Origin: Streptomyces antibioticus
Lineage (GTDB): Bacteria; Actinomycetota; Actinomycetes; Streptomycetales; Streptomycetaceae
Direction of reading: 5' to 3'
NCBI RefSeq assembly: GCF_002019855.1
Contig: NZ_CM007717.1
Span: 6,891,750 to 6,955,749, forward strand
Length of the DNA stretch: 64,000 nucleotides
Under the pieces are notes generated by a model. That model saw nothing but the letters and a program-made list of their open reading frames with translations. It searched no databases and had not been told where the DNA came from. How positions within the stretch are numbered: the stretch's first letter is position 1; each line of letters begins with the position of its first letter. Positions 43,996 through 52,678 of this stretch are shown piece after piece. Position numbers and translations under genes: made by a program.

Positions 43996-45843
43996 ATGGA
44001 CACCGCCGAACTCACCGACCTCGGACAGCAGTTGCGCGTGGACAGCGTGCGCGCCTCCGCCGCCGCGGAATCCGGTCACCCGACGTCCTCGATGTCGGCC
44101 GCCGACCTGATGGCGGTCCTGCTGGCCCACCACCTCCGCTACGACTTCGACCGCCCCGCCCACCCGGGCAACGACCGCTTCGTGCTGTCCAAGGGCCATG
44201 CCTCGCCCCTGCTCTACGCCGCCTACAAGGCGGCCGGCGCGATCGACGACGACGAACTGCTCACCTTCCGCACCCTCGGCAGCCGCCTGGAGGGCCACCC
44301 CACCCCGCGCCGGCTGCCGTGGGTGGAGACGGCCACCGGTTCGCTCGGCCAGGGCCTGCCGGTGGGCATCGGCATCGCGCTCGCCGGGAAACGGCTGGAG
44401 CACTCCGACGCCCGCGTCTGGGTGCTGTGCGGCGACAGCGAGCTGGCCGAGGGCTCCGTCTGGGAGGCCGCCGAGCACGCCGGGCACGAGCGGCTGGACA
44501 ACCTGGTCGTGATCGTGGACGTCAACCGGCTCGGCCAGCGCGGCCCCACCCGCCACGGCCACGACCTCGATGCCTACGCCCGCCGCTTCCAGGGCTTCGA
44601 CTGGCACACCGTGGAGGTCGACGGCCACGACGTGGACGCCGTCGACCGCGCCTACGGCGAGGCCCTCTCCACCCGCGGCCAGCCCACCGCGATCCTCGCC
44701 CGCACCCTCAAGGGCAAGGGCGTCGCCGCCGTCCAGGACCGCGAGGGCCTGCACGGCAAGCCGCTGCCCGACGCCGACGAGGCGATCGCGGAACTCGGCG
44801 GCAGCCGTGACCTGCGCGTTCGCGTGCAGGAACCGCCCGCCGCCCGCATGCTGCACTCCGTGCCCACCGGCCGCCCCGAACCGCCGCGCTGGGAGCGGGG
44901 CGAGGAGGTCGCGACCCGCGACGCCTACGGCAAGGCCCTCGCGGCCCTCGGCACCGCCCGCGCGGACGTCGTCGCCCTCGACGGCGAGGTGAGCGACTCC
45001 ACCCGCGCCGAGTACTTCGCCAAGGACCACCCCGAGCGGTTCTTCGAGTGCTACATCGCCGAACAGCAGCTCGTCGCCGCCGCCGTCGGGATGGCCTCCC
45101 GCGGCTTCGTGCCGTACGCCTCCACCTTCGCCGCCTTCCTGACCCGGGCCTACGACTTCGTGCGGATGGCGTCGATCAGCGGGGCCGGGATCAATCTGGT
45201 CGGCTCGCACGCCGGGGTGGCGATCGGGCAGGACGGGCCGTCGCAGATGGGCCTGGAGGACCTGGCGATGTTCCGGGCGGTGTACGGCTCGACCGTGCTC
45301 TACCCGTGCGACGCCCATCAGACGGCCCGGCTGGTGGCCGCCATGGCCGGACTCGACGGCGTCCGCTACCTGCGCACCTCGCGCGGCGCCGCGCCGGTGC
45401 TCTACGGGCCCGACGAGGAGTTCCCGATCGGCGGCAGCAAGGTGCTGCGCTCCTCCGACGCGGACCGGCTGACCGTCGTGGCCGCCGGGATCACCGTGCA
45501 CGAGGCGCTGCGCGCCGCCGACGCGCTCGCCGCCGAGGGCATCGCCGTACGGGTCGTCGACCTGTATTCGGTCAAGCCGGTCGACCGGGCCGTGCTGCGG
45601 CGCGCGGCGGAGGAGACCGGCGCCCTGCTGACCGTGGAGGACCACCACGAGGAGGGCGGCCTCGGGGACGCCGTCCTGGACGCCTTCACCGACGGCCGCC
45701 CGGTGCCCCGCCTGGTGCGGCTCGCCGTACGGACCATGCCGGGGTCGGCGTCCCCGCAGGAGCAGTTGCACGCCGCCGGGATCGACGCCGAGTCCATCGC
45801 CGTCTCCGCACGGCTGCTGGTGGAGAACGCGGTGGTGGCGTGA
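43996..45843 (+). CDS. tkt: transketolase
   Basis: A 615-residue thiamine-diphosphate enzyme of the pentose phosphate pathway. The substrate/TPP region ESGHPTSSMSAADLMA and SKGHASPLLYAA opens the protein. The TPP-metal motif is LCGDSELAEGSVWEAA, and the catalytic Glu is in CYIAEQQLVAAAVGM. It is somewhat shorter than the ~690-residue classical enzyme, matching the short actinobacterial/archaeal-like form. It starts 4 bases after the NDH-2 gene and ends at a strong hairpin, so these two genes may be one transcript. Confidence 0.92.
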   Translation: MDTAELTDLGQQLRVDSVRASAAAESGHPTSSMSAADLMAVLLAHHLRYDFDRPAHPGNDRFVLSKGHASPLLYAAYKAAGAIDDDELLTFRTLGSRLEGHPTPRRLPWVETATGSLGQGLPVGIGIALAGKRLEHSDARVWVLCGDSELAEGSVWEAAEHAGHERLDNLVVIVDVNRLGQRGPTRHGHDLDAYARRFQGFDWHTVEVDGHDVDAVDRAYGEALSTRGQPTAILARTLKGKGVAAVQDREGLHGKPLPDADEAIAELGGSRDLRVRVQEPPAARMLHSVPTGRPEPPRWERGEEVATRDAYGKALAALGTARADVVALDGEVSDSTRAEYFAKDHPERFFECYIAEQQLVAAAVGMASRGFVPYASTFAAFLTRAYDFVRMASISGAGINLVGSHAGVAIGQDGPSQMGLEDLAMFRAVYGSTVLYPCDAHQTARLVAAMAGLDGVRYLRTSRGAAPVLYGPDEEFPIGGSKVLRSSDADRLTVVAAGITVHEALRAADALAAEGIAVRVVDLYSVKPVDRAVLRRAAEETGALLTVEDHHEEGGLGDAVLDAFTDGRPVPRLVRLAVRTMPGSASPQEQLHAAGIDAESIAVSARLLVENAVVA

Positions 45844-45845
45844 GC

Positions 45846-45874
45846 CCGCCGTCCGGCGCGCTCGCGGACGGCGG
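45846..45874 (+). terminator. terminator after transketolase
   Basis: A 10-bp perfect stem (CCGCCGTCCG, 45846-45855, with 45865-45874) and a 9-nt loop lie three bases beyond the transketolase stop, before the GvpF/L gene. Confidence 0.7.
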
Positions 45875-45913
45875 CGGCCGGGAGGACCATGAGGACGTTC
45901 GGGAGGAGGCTCC

Positions 45914-46603
45914 GTGACGGGTCTGCGCTACGTCTACGCCGTCTGCCGGCCGCTCGGCGCGCCGCTCCAGGCCGATCTCGGCGGCGTCGCGGGCGATCCG
46001 CCGCGGCTGCTCGCCCACCACGGCCTGATCGCCGTCCTCAGCCATGTCCCGGAGCGTGACTTCGCCGAGGAGCCGCTGCGCGACCACCGCGCCGACCGGT
46101 CCTGGCTGCTGGAGACCGCCCGCTCCCACCAGCAGGTCGTCGACGCGCTCACCGCCGTCACCACCCCGCTGCCGCTGCGGCCCGCCACCGTCTTCCCCGA
46201 CGACAGCGCGGTGCGCGTGATGGTGCAGCGGCACGAGGACGACTTCCGGGACACCCTGGAGCGCCTCGACGGGCGGGTCGAGTGGGGCGTGCGCGTGTAC
46301 GACGACACGGGCGGCGGGCCGGGGGAGACCGACGAGGCCCGGGAGATCCACGATTTCGCCGACCGGCTGCACCGCACGCTCACCGCGCACGCCGACGACG
46401 TCCGGCTCAGCCCGCCCCGGATCACGGCCCCGCCGAACCGCCCGCAGAGCGTCCTGGACGGCGCCTATCTGGTGCCCCGCGCGCGGTCCGAGGAGTTCGT
46501 GGAGGCGGTGCACCGGGCGGAGGGGGAGGTGCCGGGGGCCCGGGTCGAGCTGGCCGGGCCGTGGGCGGCGTACTCCTTCGCGGACGTCGGCGACCTGTCA
46601 TGA
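45914..46603 (+). CDS. isolated GvpF/GvpL-family gas vesicle protein
   Basis: A 229-residue gas vesicle accessory protein. The family opening LRYVYAVCRPL, the central LPLRPATVFPDD and the C-terminal DGAYLVPRARSEEFVEAVH with GPWAAYSFADV are all present. GvpF/L are minor, conserved assembly or surface proteins of gas vesicles and cannot form a vesicle alone. There is no gvpA, gvpO, gvpG, gvpJ or gvpK in the window; transketolase precedes and a methyltransferase follows. The likely reading is a remnant of a larger gvp cluster, or a repurposed protein. Confidence 0.88.
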   Translation: MTGLRYVYAVCRPLGAPLQADLGGVAGDPPRLLAHHGLIAVLSHVPERDFAEEPLRDHRADRSWLLETARSHQQVVDALTAVTTPLPLRPATVFPDDSAVRVMVQRHEDDFRDTLERLDGRVEWGVRVYDDTGGGPGETDEAREIHDFADRLHRTLTAHADDVRLSPPRITAPPNRPQSVLDGAYLVPRARSEEFVEAVHRAEGEVPGARVELAGPWAAYSFADVGDLS

Positions 46604-46619
46604 GCCGGGGGACGGCCTG

Positions 46620-47453
46620 TCACGCACCAGGACGCGTGTCCTTGCGGCACAGGATCTCGCCGTGCAGGACGCAGAACCAGCCGTCCTCCCGCTCGCCCCA
46701 CTCCCGCCACGCCCGGGACACTGACTCGAGTTGCTCCTCGGTCGCGTGGCCGCCCTCCGTGGCGCGCTCGGCGTAGGCGGAGGCCAGGGTGCGGTCGGCC
46801 CACAGGCCGCTCCACCACGCCCGCTCCTCGGCGGTGCTGAACGTCCAGGTGGCGGAGGTGGCCGTGATGTCGGTGAACCCGGCCGCCAGCGCCCAGGACT
46901 TCAGCCGGCGCCCCGCGTCCGGTTCGCCGCCGTTGGCCCGCGCCACCCGGCGGTACAGGTCCAGCCAGTCGTCCATCCCCTGGGACGGCGGATACCAGGT
47001 CATCGCCGCGTAGTCCGAGTCGCGTACGGCCACCAGCCCGCCCGGCACGGTCACCCGCAGCATCTCGCGCAGCGCCTGCACCGGATCGCCCACGTGCTGG
47101 AGCACCTGGTGGGCGTGGACCACGTCGAACGAGCCGTCCGGGTACGGCAGGGCGTGCACGTCGGCGGTCTCGAAGCGGACGTTGGCCAGTCCGCGGCCGG
47201 CGGCCGTGGCGCGGGCCTGGTCCAGGACGCCCGCCGCGTGGTCGACGCCGGTGACGTGGCCCTCGGGGACCAGGGCCGCCAGGTCGGCGGTGATGGTGCC
47301 GGGGCCGCAGCCGATGTCCAGGATCCGCTGGTGCGGCTCCAGGGAACCGAGCAGGTAGGCCGCGGAGTTGGCGGCGGTCCGCCAGGTGTGCGACCGCAGC
47401 ACCGACTCGTGGTGCCCGTGCGTGTAGACGGCGGTCTCCTGCGCTTTCGGCAT
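46620..47453 (-). CDS. class I SAM-dependent methyltransferase
   Basis: A 277-residue methyltransferase with motif I RILDIGCGPGTIT, acidic VTGVDHAAGVLDQA (motif II), FDVVHAHQVLQHVGDP (motif III) and VPGGLVAVRDSD. It is of the UbiE/COQ5-like type that acts on small molecules. Substrate unknown. ATG 47453 is favoured because the conserved part starts 18 residues later. Divergent from the histidine-phosphatase gene. Confidence 0.9.
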   Translation of the reverse strand: MPKAQETAVYTHGHHESVLRSHTWRTAANSAAYLLGSLEPHQRILDIGCGPGTITADLAALVPEGHVTGVDHAAGVLDQARATAAGRGLANVRFETADVHALPYPDGSFDVVHAHQVLQHVGDPVQALREMLRVTVPGGLVAVRDSDYAAMTWYPPSQGMDDWLDLYRRVARANGGEPDAGRRLKSWALAAGFTDITATSATWTFSTAEERAWWSGLWADRTLASAYAERATEGGHATEEQLESVSRAWREWGEREDGWFCVLHGEILCRKDTRPGA

Positions 47454-47655
47454 GGCTCTACCTACCCCTTCTCGGCGTACCTCTCCGGGCTCCCGGGAGC
47501 CCCGGGCGACGTGATCACCGTACGCCCATGGCCGCATGCTGAGACCATTTGTTTCACCATGCGGACGACTCATGGTGTCCGGGCGGCGGCCCCGCGCGTA
47601 CGCTGGGGTGGCCGTTCCGGGGTGCGGAGCGGGTCCGACCCGGGAGGCTCACCGC

Positions 47656-48309
47656 ATGCGACTGCTGCTCGTCCGTCACGGCCAGACCCCCACCAACGTG
47701 GACTACCTGCTGGACACCGCCGCCCCCGGCCCCGGCCTGACCGAGCTGGGCGCACAGCAGGCGGCCGCCCTGCCGCGGGCCCTCGCCGACGAGGACATCG
47801 AGGTCCTGTACGCCTCCACCCTGGTGCGCACCCAGCTCACCGCCGCGCCGCTGGCCGCCGCCCGCGGTCTCGACGTACGCGTGCGTGACGGCATCCGGGA
47901 GATCTCCGCGGGCGACCTGGAGATGCTGCCCGGCGACTCCCCGGACGCCGTCCGCTACATGCGGACCGTGTTCGCCTGGGCCGACGGAGACGTGGAGGCG
48001 CGCGTGCCCGGCGGCGAGAACGGCGTGGAGTTCCTGGCCCGCTACGACGCCGTGGTCGCCGAGGCCGCAGCGACCGGCGCCGGAACGGTCGCCCTGGTCA
48101 GTCACGGCGCCGCTATCCGCGCCTGGTCCGCCGCCCGCGCCCACAACGTCGATGTCCCCTTCGCCGCAGGACACCGCCTCGCCAACACCGGCACGGTGAT
48201 CCTGGAGGGCTCACCGGCCGACGGCTGGAAGGCGCTGGCCTGGGCGGGAGCCACCGTGACCCCGGCCGGGGACAGCGGACCGGCCGGAGCGGAACCCGGG
48301 GTCCGCTAA
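47656..48309 (+). CDS. histidine phosphatase (phosphoglycerate-mutase-like) family protein
   Basis: A 217-residue phosphohydrolase. LLVRHGQTPTN contains the RHG phospho-acceptor histidine, and VSHGAAIRAW the second catalytic histidine; YASTLVRTQLTA is the usual intermediate motif. It may be a phosphoglycerate mutase relative or a broad phosphatase. ATG 47656 follows GGGAGGCTCACC. Confidence 0.9.
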   Translation: MRLLLVRHGQTPTNVDYLLDTAAPGPGLTELGAQQAAALPRALADEDIEVLYASTLVRTQLTAAPLAAARGLDVRVRDGIREISAGDLEMLPGDSPDAVRYMRTVFAWADGDVEARVPGGENGVEFLARYDAVVAEAAATGAGTVALVSHGAAIRAWSAARAHNVDVPFAAGHRLANTGTVILEGSPADGWKALAWAGATVTPAGDSGPAGAEPGVR

Positions 48310-48351
48310 TCGGTTTGCCGCCCGTCGCGGCCGGACCGCAGAATGCGCCTC

Positions 48352-49971
48352 ATGGGACATCTGGAAGCCGCGCACCTCGAGTACTACCTCCCCGACGGGA
48401 GGGCGTTGCTCGGCGACGTGTCCTTCCGGGTGGGCGAAGGGGCCGTGGTCGCCCTGGTCGGGCCCAACGGCGCCGGCAAGACCACCCTGCTGCGGCTGAT
48501 CTCCGGCGAGCTGAAGCCGCACGGCGGCACCGTCACCGTCAGCGGCGGCCTCGGTGTGATGCGCCAGTTCGTCGGCTCCGTACGGGACGAGACGACCGTG
48601 CGCGACCTGCTCGTGTCGGTGTCCTCGCCCCGCATCCAGGAGGTCGCCAAGGCCGTCGACAGGGCCGAGCACGCGATCATGACCGTCGACGACGAGGCCG
48701 CCCAGCTCCAGTACGCGCAGGCCCTCTCCGACTGGGCCGAGGTGCACGGCTACGAGGCCGAGACCCTGTGGGACATGTGCACCACCGCCGCGCTCGGCGT
48801 GCCCTACGACAAGGCGCAGTTCCGGCTCGTGCGCACGCTCTCCGGCGGCGAGCAGAAGCGGCTCGTCCTGGAGGCGCTGCTGCGCGGCACCGACGAGGTC
48901 CTGCTGCTCGACGAGCCCGACAATTACCTCGACGTCCCCGGAAAGCGCTGGCTGGAGGACCGGCTGAAGGAGACCCGCAAGACGGTCCTCTTCGTCTCCC
49001 ACGACCGCGAACTCCTCTCCCGCGCCGCCGAGAAGATCGTCTCCGTGGAGCCCTCGCCCACCGGCGCCGACGCCTGGGTGCACGGCGGCGGCTTCGCCAC
49101 CTACCACGAGGCCCGCCGCGAGCGCTTCGCCCGCTTCGAGGAACTGCGGCGCCGCTGGGACGAGAAGCACGCCCAGCTCAAGAAGCTCGTCCTGAACCTC
49201 CGTCAGGCCGCCTCCATCAGCCATGAGCTGGCCTCCCGCTACCAGGCGGCGCAGACCAGGCTGCGCAAGTTCGAGGAGGCGGGACCGCCGCCCGAGCCGC
49301 CGCGCGAGCAGGACATCACCATGCGCCTCAAGGGCGGCCGCACCGGCGTCCGCGCCGTCACCTGCCAGGCGCTCGAACTGACCGGCCTGATGAAACCCTT
49401 CGACCTGGAGGTCTTCTACGGCGAGCGGGTCGCCGTCCTCGGCTCCAACGGCTCCGGCAAGTCGCACTTCCTGCGGCTGCTGGCCGGCGAGGACGTGGCG
49501 CACACCGGCACCTGGAAGCTCGGCGCGCGGGTCGTCCCCGGGCACTTCGCCCAGACCCACGCCCACCCCGAACTCCAGGGCCGCACCCTCCTCGACATCC
49601 TCTGGCAGGAGCACTCCCAGGACCGGGGCGCGGCCATGTCCCGGCTGCGCCGCTACGAGCTGACCCAACAGGCCGAACAGACCTTCGACCGGCTCTCCGG
49701 CGGCCAGCAGGCCCGCTTCCAGATCCTGCTCCTGGAGCTGGAGGGCGTCACCGCCCTGCTCCTCGACGAGCCGACCGACAACCTCGACCTGGAGTCCGCC
49801 GAGGCGCTCCAGGAAGGACTGGAGGCGTTCGAGGGCACGGTCCTCGCGGTCACCCACGACCGCTGGTTCGCCCGCTCCTTCGACCGCTACCTGGTCTTCG
49901 GCAGCGACGGCCGGGTCCGCGAGACCCCGGAGCCGGTGTGGGACGAGCGGCGGGTGGAGCGGGCCAGGTAG
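48352..49971 (+). CDS. ABC-F family ATPase
   Basis: A 539-residue soluble twin-ATPase. Walker A motifs are GPNGAGKTT and GSNGSGKS, signatures LSGGEQKR and LSGGQQAR, Walker B VLLLDEPDNYLD and ALLLDEPTDNLD. A basic linker joins the domains (~230-320). ABC-F proteins act on ribosomes, as translation factors or antibiotic-protection proteins; the sequence does not say which. ATG at 48352 (or 48343). A GC-rich hairpin follows the stop. Confidence 0.92.
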   Translation: MGHLEAAHLEYYLPDGRALLGDVSFRVGEGAVVALVGPNGAGKTTLLRLISGELKPHGGTVTVSGGLGVMRQFVGSVRDETTVRDLLVSVSSPRIQEVAKAVDRAEHAIMTVDDEAAQLQYAQALSDWAEVHGYEAETLWDMCTTAALGVPYDKAQFRLVRTLSGGEQKRLVLEALLRGTDEVLLLDEPDNYLDVPGKRWLEDRLKETRKTVLFVSHDRELLSRAAEKIVSVEPSPTGADAWVHGGGFATYHEARRERFARFEELRRRWDEKHAQLKKLVLNLRQAASISHELASRYQAAQTRLRKFEEAGPPPEPPREQDITMRLKGGRTGVRAVTCQALELTGLMKPFDLEVFYGERVAVLGSNGSGKSHFLRLLAGEDVAHTGTWKLGARVVPGHFAQTHAHPELQGRTLLDILWQEHSQDRGAAMSRLRRYELTQQAEQTFDRLSGGQQARFQILLLELEGVTALLLDEPTDNLDLESAEALQEGLEAFEGTVLAVTHDRWFARSFDRYLVFGSDGRVRETPEPVWDERRVERAR

Positions 49972-50003
49972 CCCCCGGCGGGTGCCCTCCGCCGTGCGGG
50001 GGC
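49971..50003 (+). terminator. hairpin after the ABC-F gene
   Basis: Nested stems GCCCC/GGGGC and CGGCGG/CCGCCG with a short bulge, beginning at the last base of the stop codon. Confidence 0.55.
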
Positions 50004-50064
50004 CCGCGGGCCCGAATGTTCGTACAGTGGAGGCACACGTCGGAACGACGAGCGGGGCACCACG

Positions 50065-50382
50065 ATGACCGGAGTCGACCCTGACCGGCTGGACGACCAG
50101 CAGCTCATGAAAGAGCTGGAGACGATCCACCGCACGCGCCACGACACCCTGCTGTACGGGTCGAACGACGCCCTGCGCGCCCACAACGACCGCATGGCGC
50201 GGCTGGAGGGCGAGTACCTGCGCCGCAACCCCCGCCGCTTCGTGGCCCCCGGCCGCACCCGTGAGGGGGCCCGGGAGCGCGCCGCCGCGCCCGACGGCGC
50301 CCGCCGGGCCCCGGCCGGGCGCGGGCGCGAGGCCGGCACCCCGGTGGGCAAGTGGGGCCGGGAGTCCGCGGGCGGCGGCTGA
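50065..50382 (+). CDS. DUF6158-like small protein
   Basis: A 105-residue protein. The first ~65 residues are helical and charged (DDQQLMKELETIHRTRHDTLL, then RMARLEGEYLRRNPRRF); the rest is Arg/Gly/Ala-rich and probably disordered. Proteins like this are common in Streptomyces and uncharacterised; the DUF number is from memory. No membrane or catalytic motif. Confidence 0.75.
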   Translation: MTGVDPDRLDDQQLMKELETIHRTRHDTLLYGSNDALRAHNDRMARLEGEYLRRNPRRFVAPGRTREGARERAAAPDGARRAPAGRGREAGTPVGKWGRESAGGG

Positions 50383-50572
50383 CCGCCCGCCCCAGGACCC
50401 CTGCGACCCGTACGGTGCTCCTTCCGCCACGCCGGAACGTCACCCGCATGGCGGGCCCCTGTCCCGCGAATGGGGTCCGGCCGCGCGCGGCACGGCCCCG
50501 GGCGGGCTGTGATGGTTCGCGGGACCGCCTCGGCGGCCCCGCCCCGCAGCCGCCGGCCGAAGGAGCCGCACC

Positions 50573-51283
50573 ATGCGCCGCACCGCACCCCTGCTGTCCG
50601 CCGTCGCCCTGGCCGGTGCCCTGCTGGCCGCCGCCGGCCCGGTCGCGTCGGCGGATCCGGCGGCCGAGGTCAGCCCGGGCAGCGTCGACCCGGGCGGCAG
50701 CGTCACCGTCTCGGTCACCTGCGACCCGCCGGGCGGCACCGCCCCCGAGACCATCGACGCCTCCTCCCTGGCCTTCGCGGACGGCACCGTCCGGCTCACC
50801 CGGGTCACCGACACCGACGACCCGGCCGCCGGGCTCTCCTACCGGGGCACCGCCCGGAGCAGCGGCGCCGCCGACCTCGACGCGGACGAGGGGCTCGGCC
50901 CCGACACCGCCTGGACCGTCGACGGCACCTGCCCGGCGCCGCCGGACGGGGAGGGCAGCCCCTGGAGCGCCACCTTCGACATCACCCGCGCGAGCGGCGG
51001 CGGATCCTGTCCGCCGGAGTACGGCGACACCGGCTCGCCCTGCGGCACCGGCCGGCCGACCCCCGCCCCCACCCACCACACGTGCTCCCCCTCCGCGCCA
51101 CCCCACGGCGGAGGGGACCGCGCCGACCCCTGCGCGCCCCCCACCGTCGAGCACGGCGTACGGGCCGGCGCCGGCGGCTCCCTCGGCGACTCCGTGCCCG
51201 CCCTGATCGTCGGCGGCGTGCTGATCGCCGGGGCGGCGGGCGCGGCCGGACACCGGCTGTACCGGCGCGCACGGGACGCCTGA
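50573..51283 (+). CDS. secreted, C-terminally membrane-anchored protein
   Basis: A 236-residue protein. Residues 1-27 form a Sec signal peptide (MRRTAPLL, an Ala/Leu core, VASA). The mature part is an Asp/Thr/Pro-rich ~170-residue domain with four Cys spread through the last half, then a C-terminal helix (SVPALIVGGVLIAGAAG) and a basic end (RLYRRARDA). There is no LPXTG sortase motif. Likely exposed at the cell surface; function unknown. Confidence 0.78.
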   Translation: MRRTAPLLSAVALAGALLAAAGPVASADPAAEVSPGSVDPGGSVTVSVTCDPPGGTAPETIDASSLAFADGTVRLTRVTDTDDPAAGLSYRGTARSSGAADLDADEGLGPDTAWTVDGTCPAPPDGEGSPWSATFDITRASGGGSCPPEYGDTGSPCGTGRPTPAPTHHTCSPSAPPHGGGDRADPCAPPTVEHGVRAGAGGSLGDSVPALIVGGVLIAGAAGAAGHRLYRRARDA

Positions 51284-51350
51284 CCGCACCGGCGCGCCAC
51301 GCACCACCGGACACACGTGACGCGCGGGGGGCCATAGGTCGCGTACCACA

Positions 51351-51400
51351 GGGCACATGTCACGCAGCACCGGGCACATGTCACGCATCACCGGGCACAG
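51351..51400. repeat. 21-bp direct repeats before the aminotransferase-like gene
   Basis: GGGCACATGTCACGCAGCACC (51351-51371) and GGGCACATGTCACGCATCACC (51372-51392) are adjacent and differ by one base; a partial third unit follows. Each contains CACATGTCACG, a near-palindromic core (ACATGT). The array ends 30 bases before the next ATG and could be an operator or a leader repeat. Confidence 0.7.
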
Positions 51401-51430
51401 GGCACCAGGGACGGACCGCGCGGAGGACCC

Positions 51431-52678
51431 ATGCCGAGCACGGAACCCGAAGGACACGGGCCGGTCCGCTACGGCCCGCCGTTCCCCGTGGACGGACTGC
51501 CCGTGCCGCCCGGCCTCGCCGCCGTCCTCGCCGGGGCCGCCGGCCGCGCCGACGGCGAACCCGTCGGCGGCGGACCCGCGCTGCTGACGGCCGCCGCCGG
51601 CTACTGGGAGCGGCGCGGCACCCCCGTCGACCCCGCGGGCGTCGTGGCCGGGCCCGGCGCGCCCGCGCTGCTGGTCGCGCTGACCGCCGCGCTCGGCGGC
51701 GACGTCCTGGTGCCCCGGCCGTGCGCGGCCTGGTGGGCGCCGTACGCGCGGCTGCTCGGCCGCCGGGTGTTCCACGTGGCCACGCCCGCCGAGTGCGGCG
51801 GCGTCCCCGACCCGTACGCCCTGCTGGAGACCGTGCGACGGCTGCGGGCCGAGGGCGGCGACCCGCGGCTGCTGGTGCTGTCCGTCGCCGACGACCCCAC
51901 CGCGACCGTGGCCCCGCCCGAGGTGCTGCACGAGGCCGTGGAGGCCGCCGCCGCGGAGGGACTGCACCTGATCAGCGACGAGACCTGGCGCGACACCGTG
52001 CACGCCCCGCAGGACACCGTCCCGGTCGGCCCGGCCGAGATGCTGCCCGAACGGGTCACCGTCGTCACCGACCTGGCCGGCGCCCTGCTGCCCGCCGGCT
52101 GGCCCGCCGCCGTCGCCCGTCTGCCCGCCACGGTTGCCGGGGACGATCTGCACGCGCGCGTCCTCGACGTCCTCACCGCCCTCGACGCGCGCGTGGCCGC
52201 CCCGGTCGCCGCGGCCGCCGCCCACGCCCTGACCGAGCCCGCCGAGGTCACCGACCGGGTCGCCGCCACCGCACGGCTGCACGCGCTGCTGGCCCGGGCG
52301 GTGCACACGGCGGTGACCGGCGCGGGGGCGCTGGCCCTGCCGCCGCGCGCCGGACGGCATCTGTACGTCGACCTGGAGCCGCTGCGCGAGGCGCTGTCGC
52401 CGCGCGGCGTCGGGGACGCCCAGGACCTGGAGGACTTCCTCTCCGCCCGGCTGCGGATGCCCGCGCCCGGCGGACACCGCTTCGGCGACGATCTCGCCGC
52501 GCTGCGCGTCCGCCTGACCACCGGCCCGCTGCTCGGGGACACGGACGCGCGGCGCACGGAATGCCTCACGTCCTCCGCGCCGTTGGAACTGCCGCACGTG
52601 CACCGCGCGTTGACGCGCCTCGCGGCGGTCTTCGACGATCTCCGCGACGACGCCCGGCGAGGGGAGCCCTCTCGATGA
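51431..52678 (+). CDS. aminotransferase-fold protein lacking the PLP lysine
   Basis: A 415-residue protein of the class I/II aminotransferase fold. GAPALLVALTAALGGDVLVPRPC is the substrate/PLP-loop region, and LISDETWRDTV is the DxxY-like segment, with Trp in place of Tyr. In the usual SxSKxxxxxGxRxG position the sequence is TDLAGALLPAGWPAA, with no Lys to bind PLP. It is therefore probably not an ordinary transaminase. The stop overlaps the start of the MBL gene by 4 bp (ATGA). Confidence 0.82.
   Translation: MPSTEPEGHGPVRYGPPFPVDGLPVPPGLAAVLAGAAGRADGEPVGGGPALLTAAAGYWERRGTPVDPAGVVAGPGAPALLVALTAALGGDVLVPRPCAAWWAPYARLLGRRVFHVATPAECGGVPDPYALLETVRRLRAEGGDPRLLVLSVADDPTATVAPPEVLHEAVEAAAAEGLHLISDETWRDTVHAPQDTVPVGPAEMLPERVTVVTDLAGALLPAGWPAAVARLPATVAGDDLHARVLDVLTALDARVAAPVAAAAAHALTEPAEVTDRVAATARLHALLARAVHTAVTGAGALALPPRAGRHLYVDLEPLREALSPRGVGDAQDLEDFLSARLRMPAPGGHRFGDDLAALRVRLTTGPLLGDTDARRTECLTSSAPLELPHVHRALTRLAAVFDDLRDDARRGEPSR

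Noticed and set aside
41436-44015. An 859-residue minus-strand frame with repeated HGLGRR segments
   Set aside because: The repeats are simply the reverse strand of the NDH-2 tail repeats; the rest is antisense to the flavoprotein and transmembrane genes.
51351-51400. Possible CRISPR array
   Set aside because: The 21-bp units are directly adjacent with no spacers and only ~2.4 copies; no cas genes nearby.
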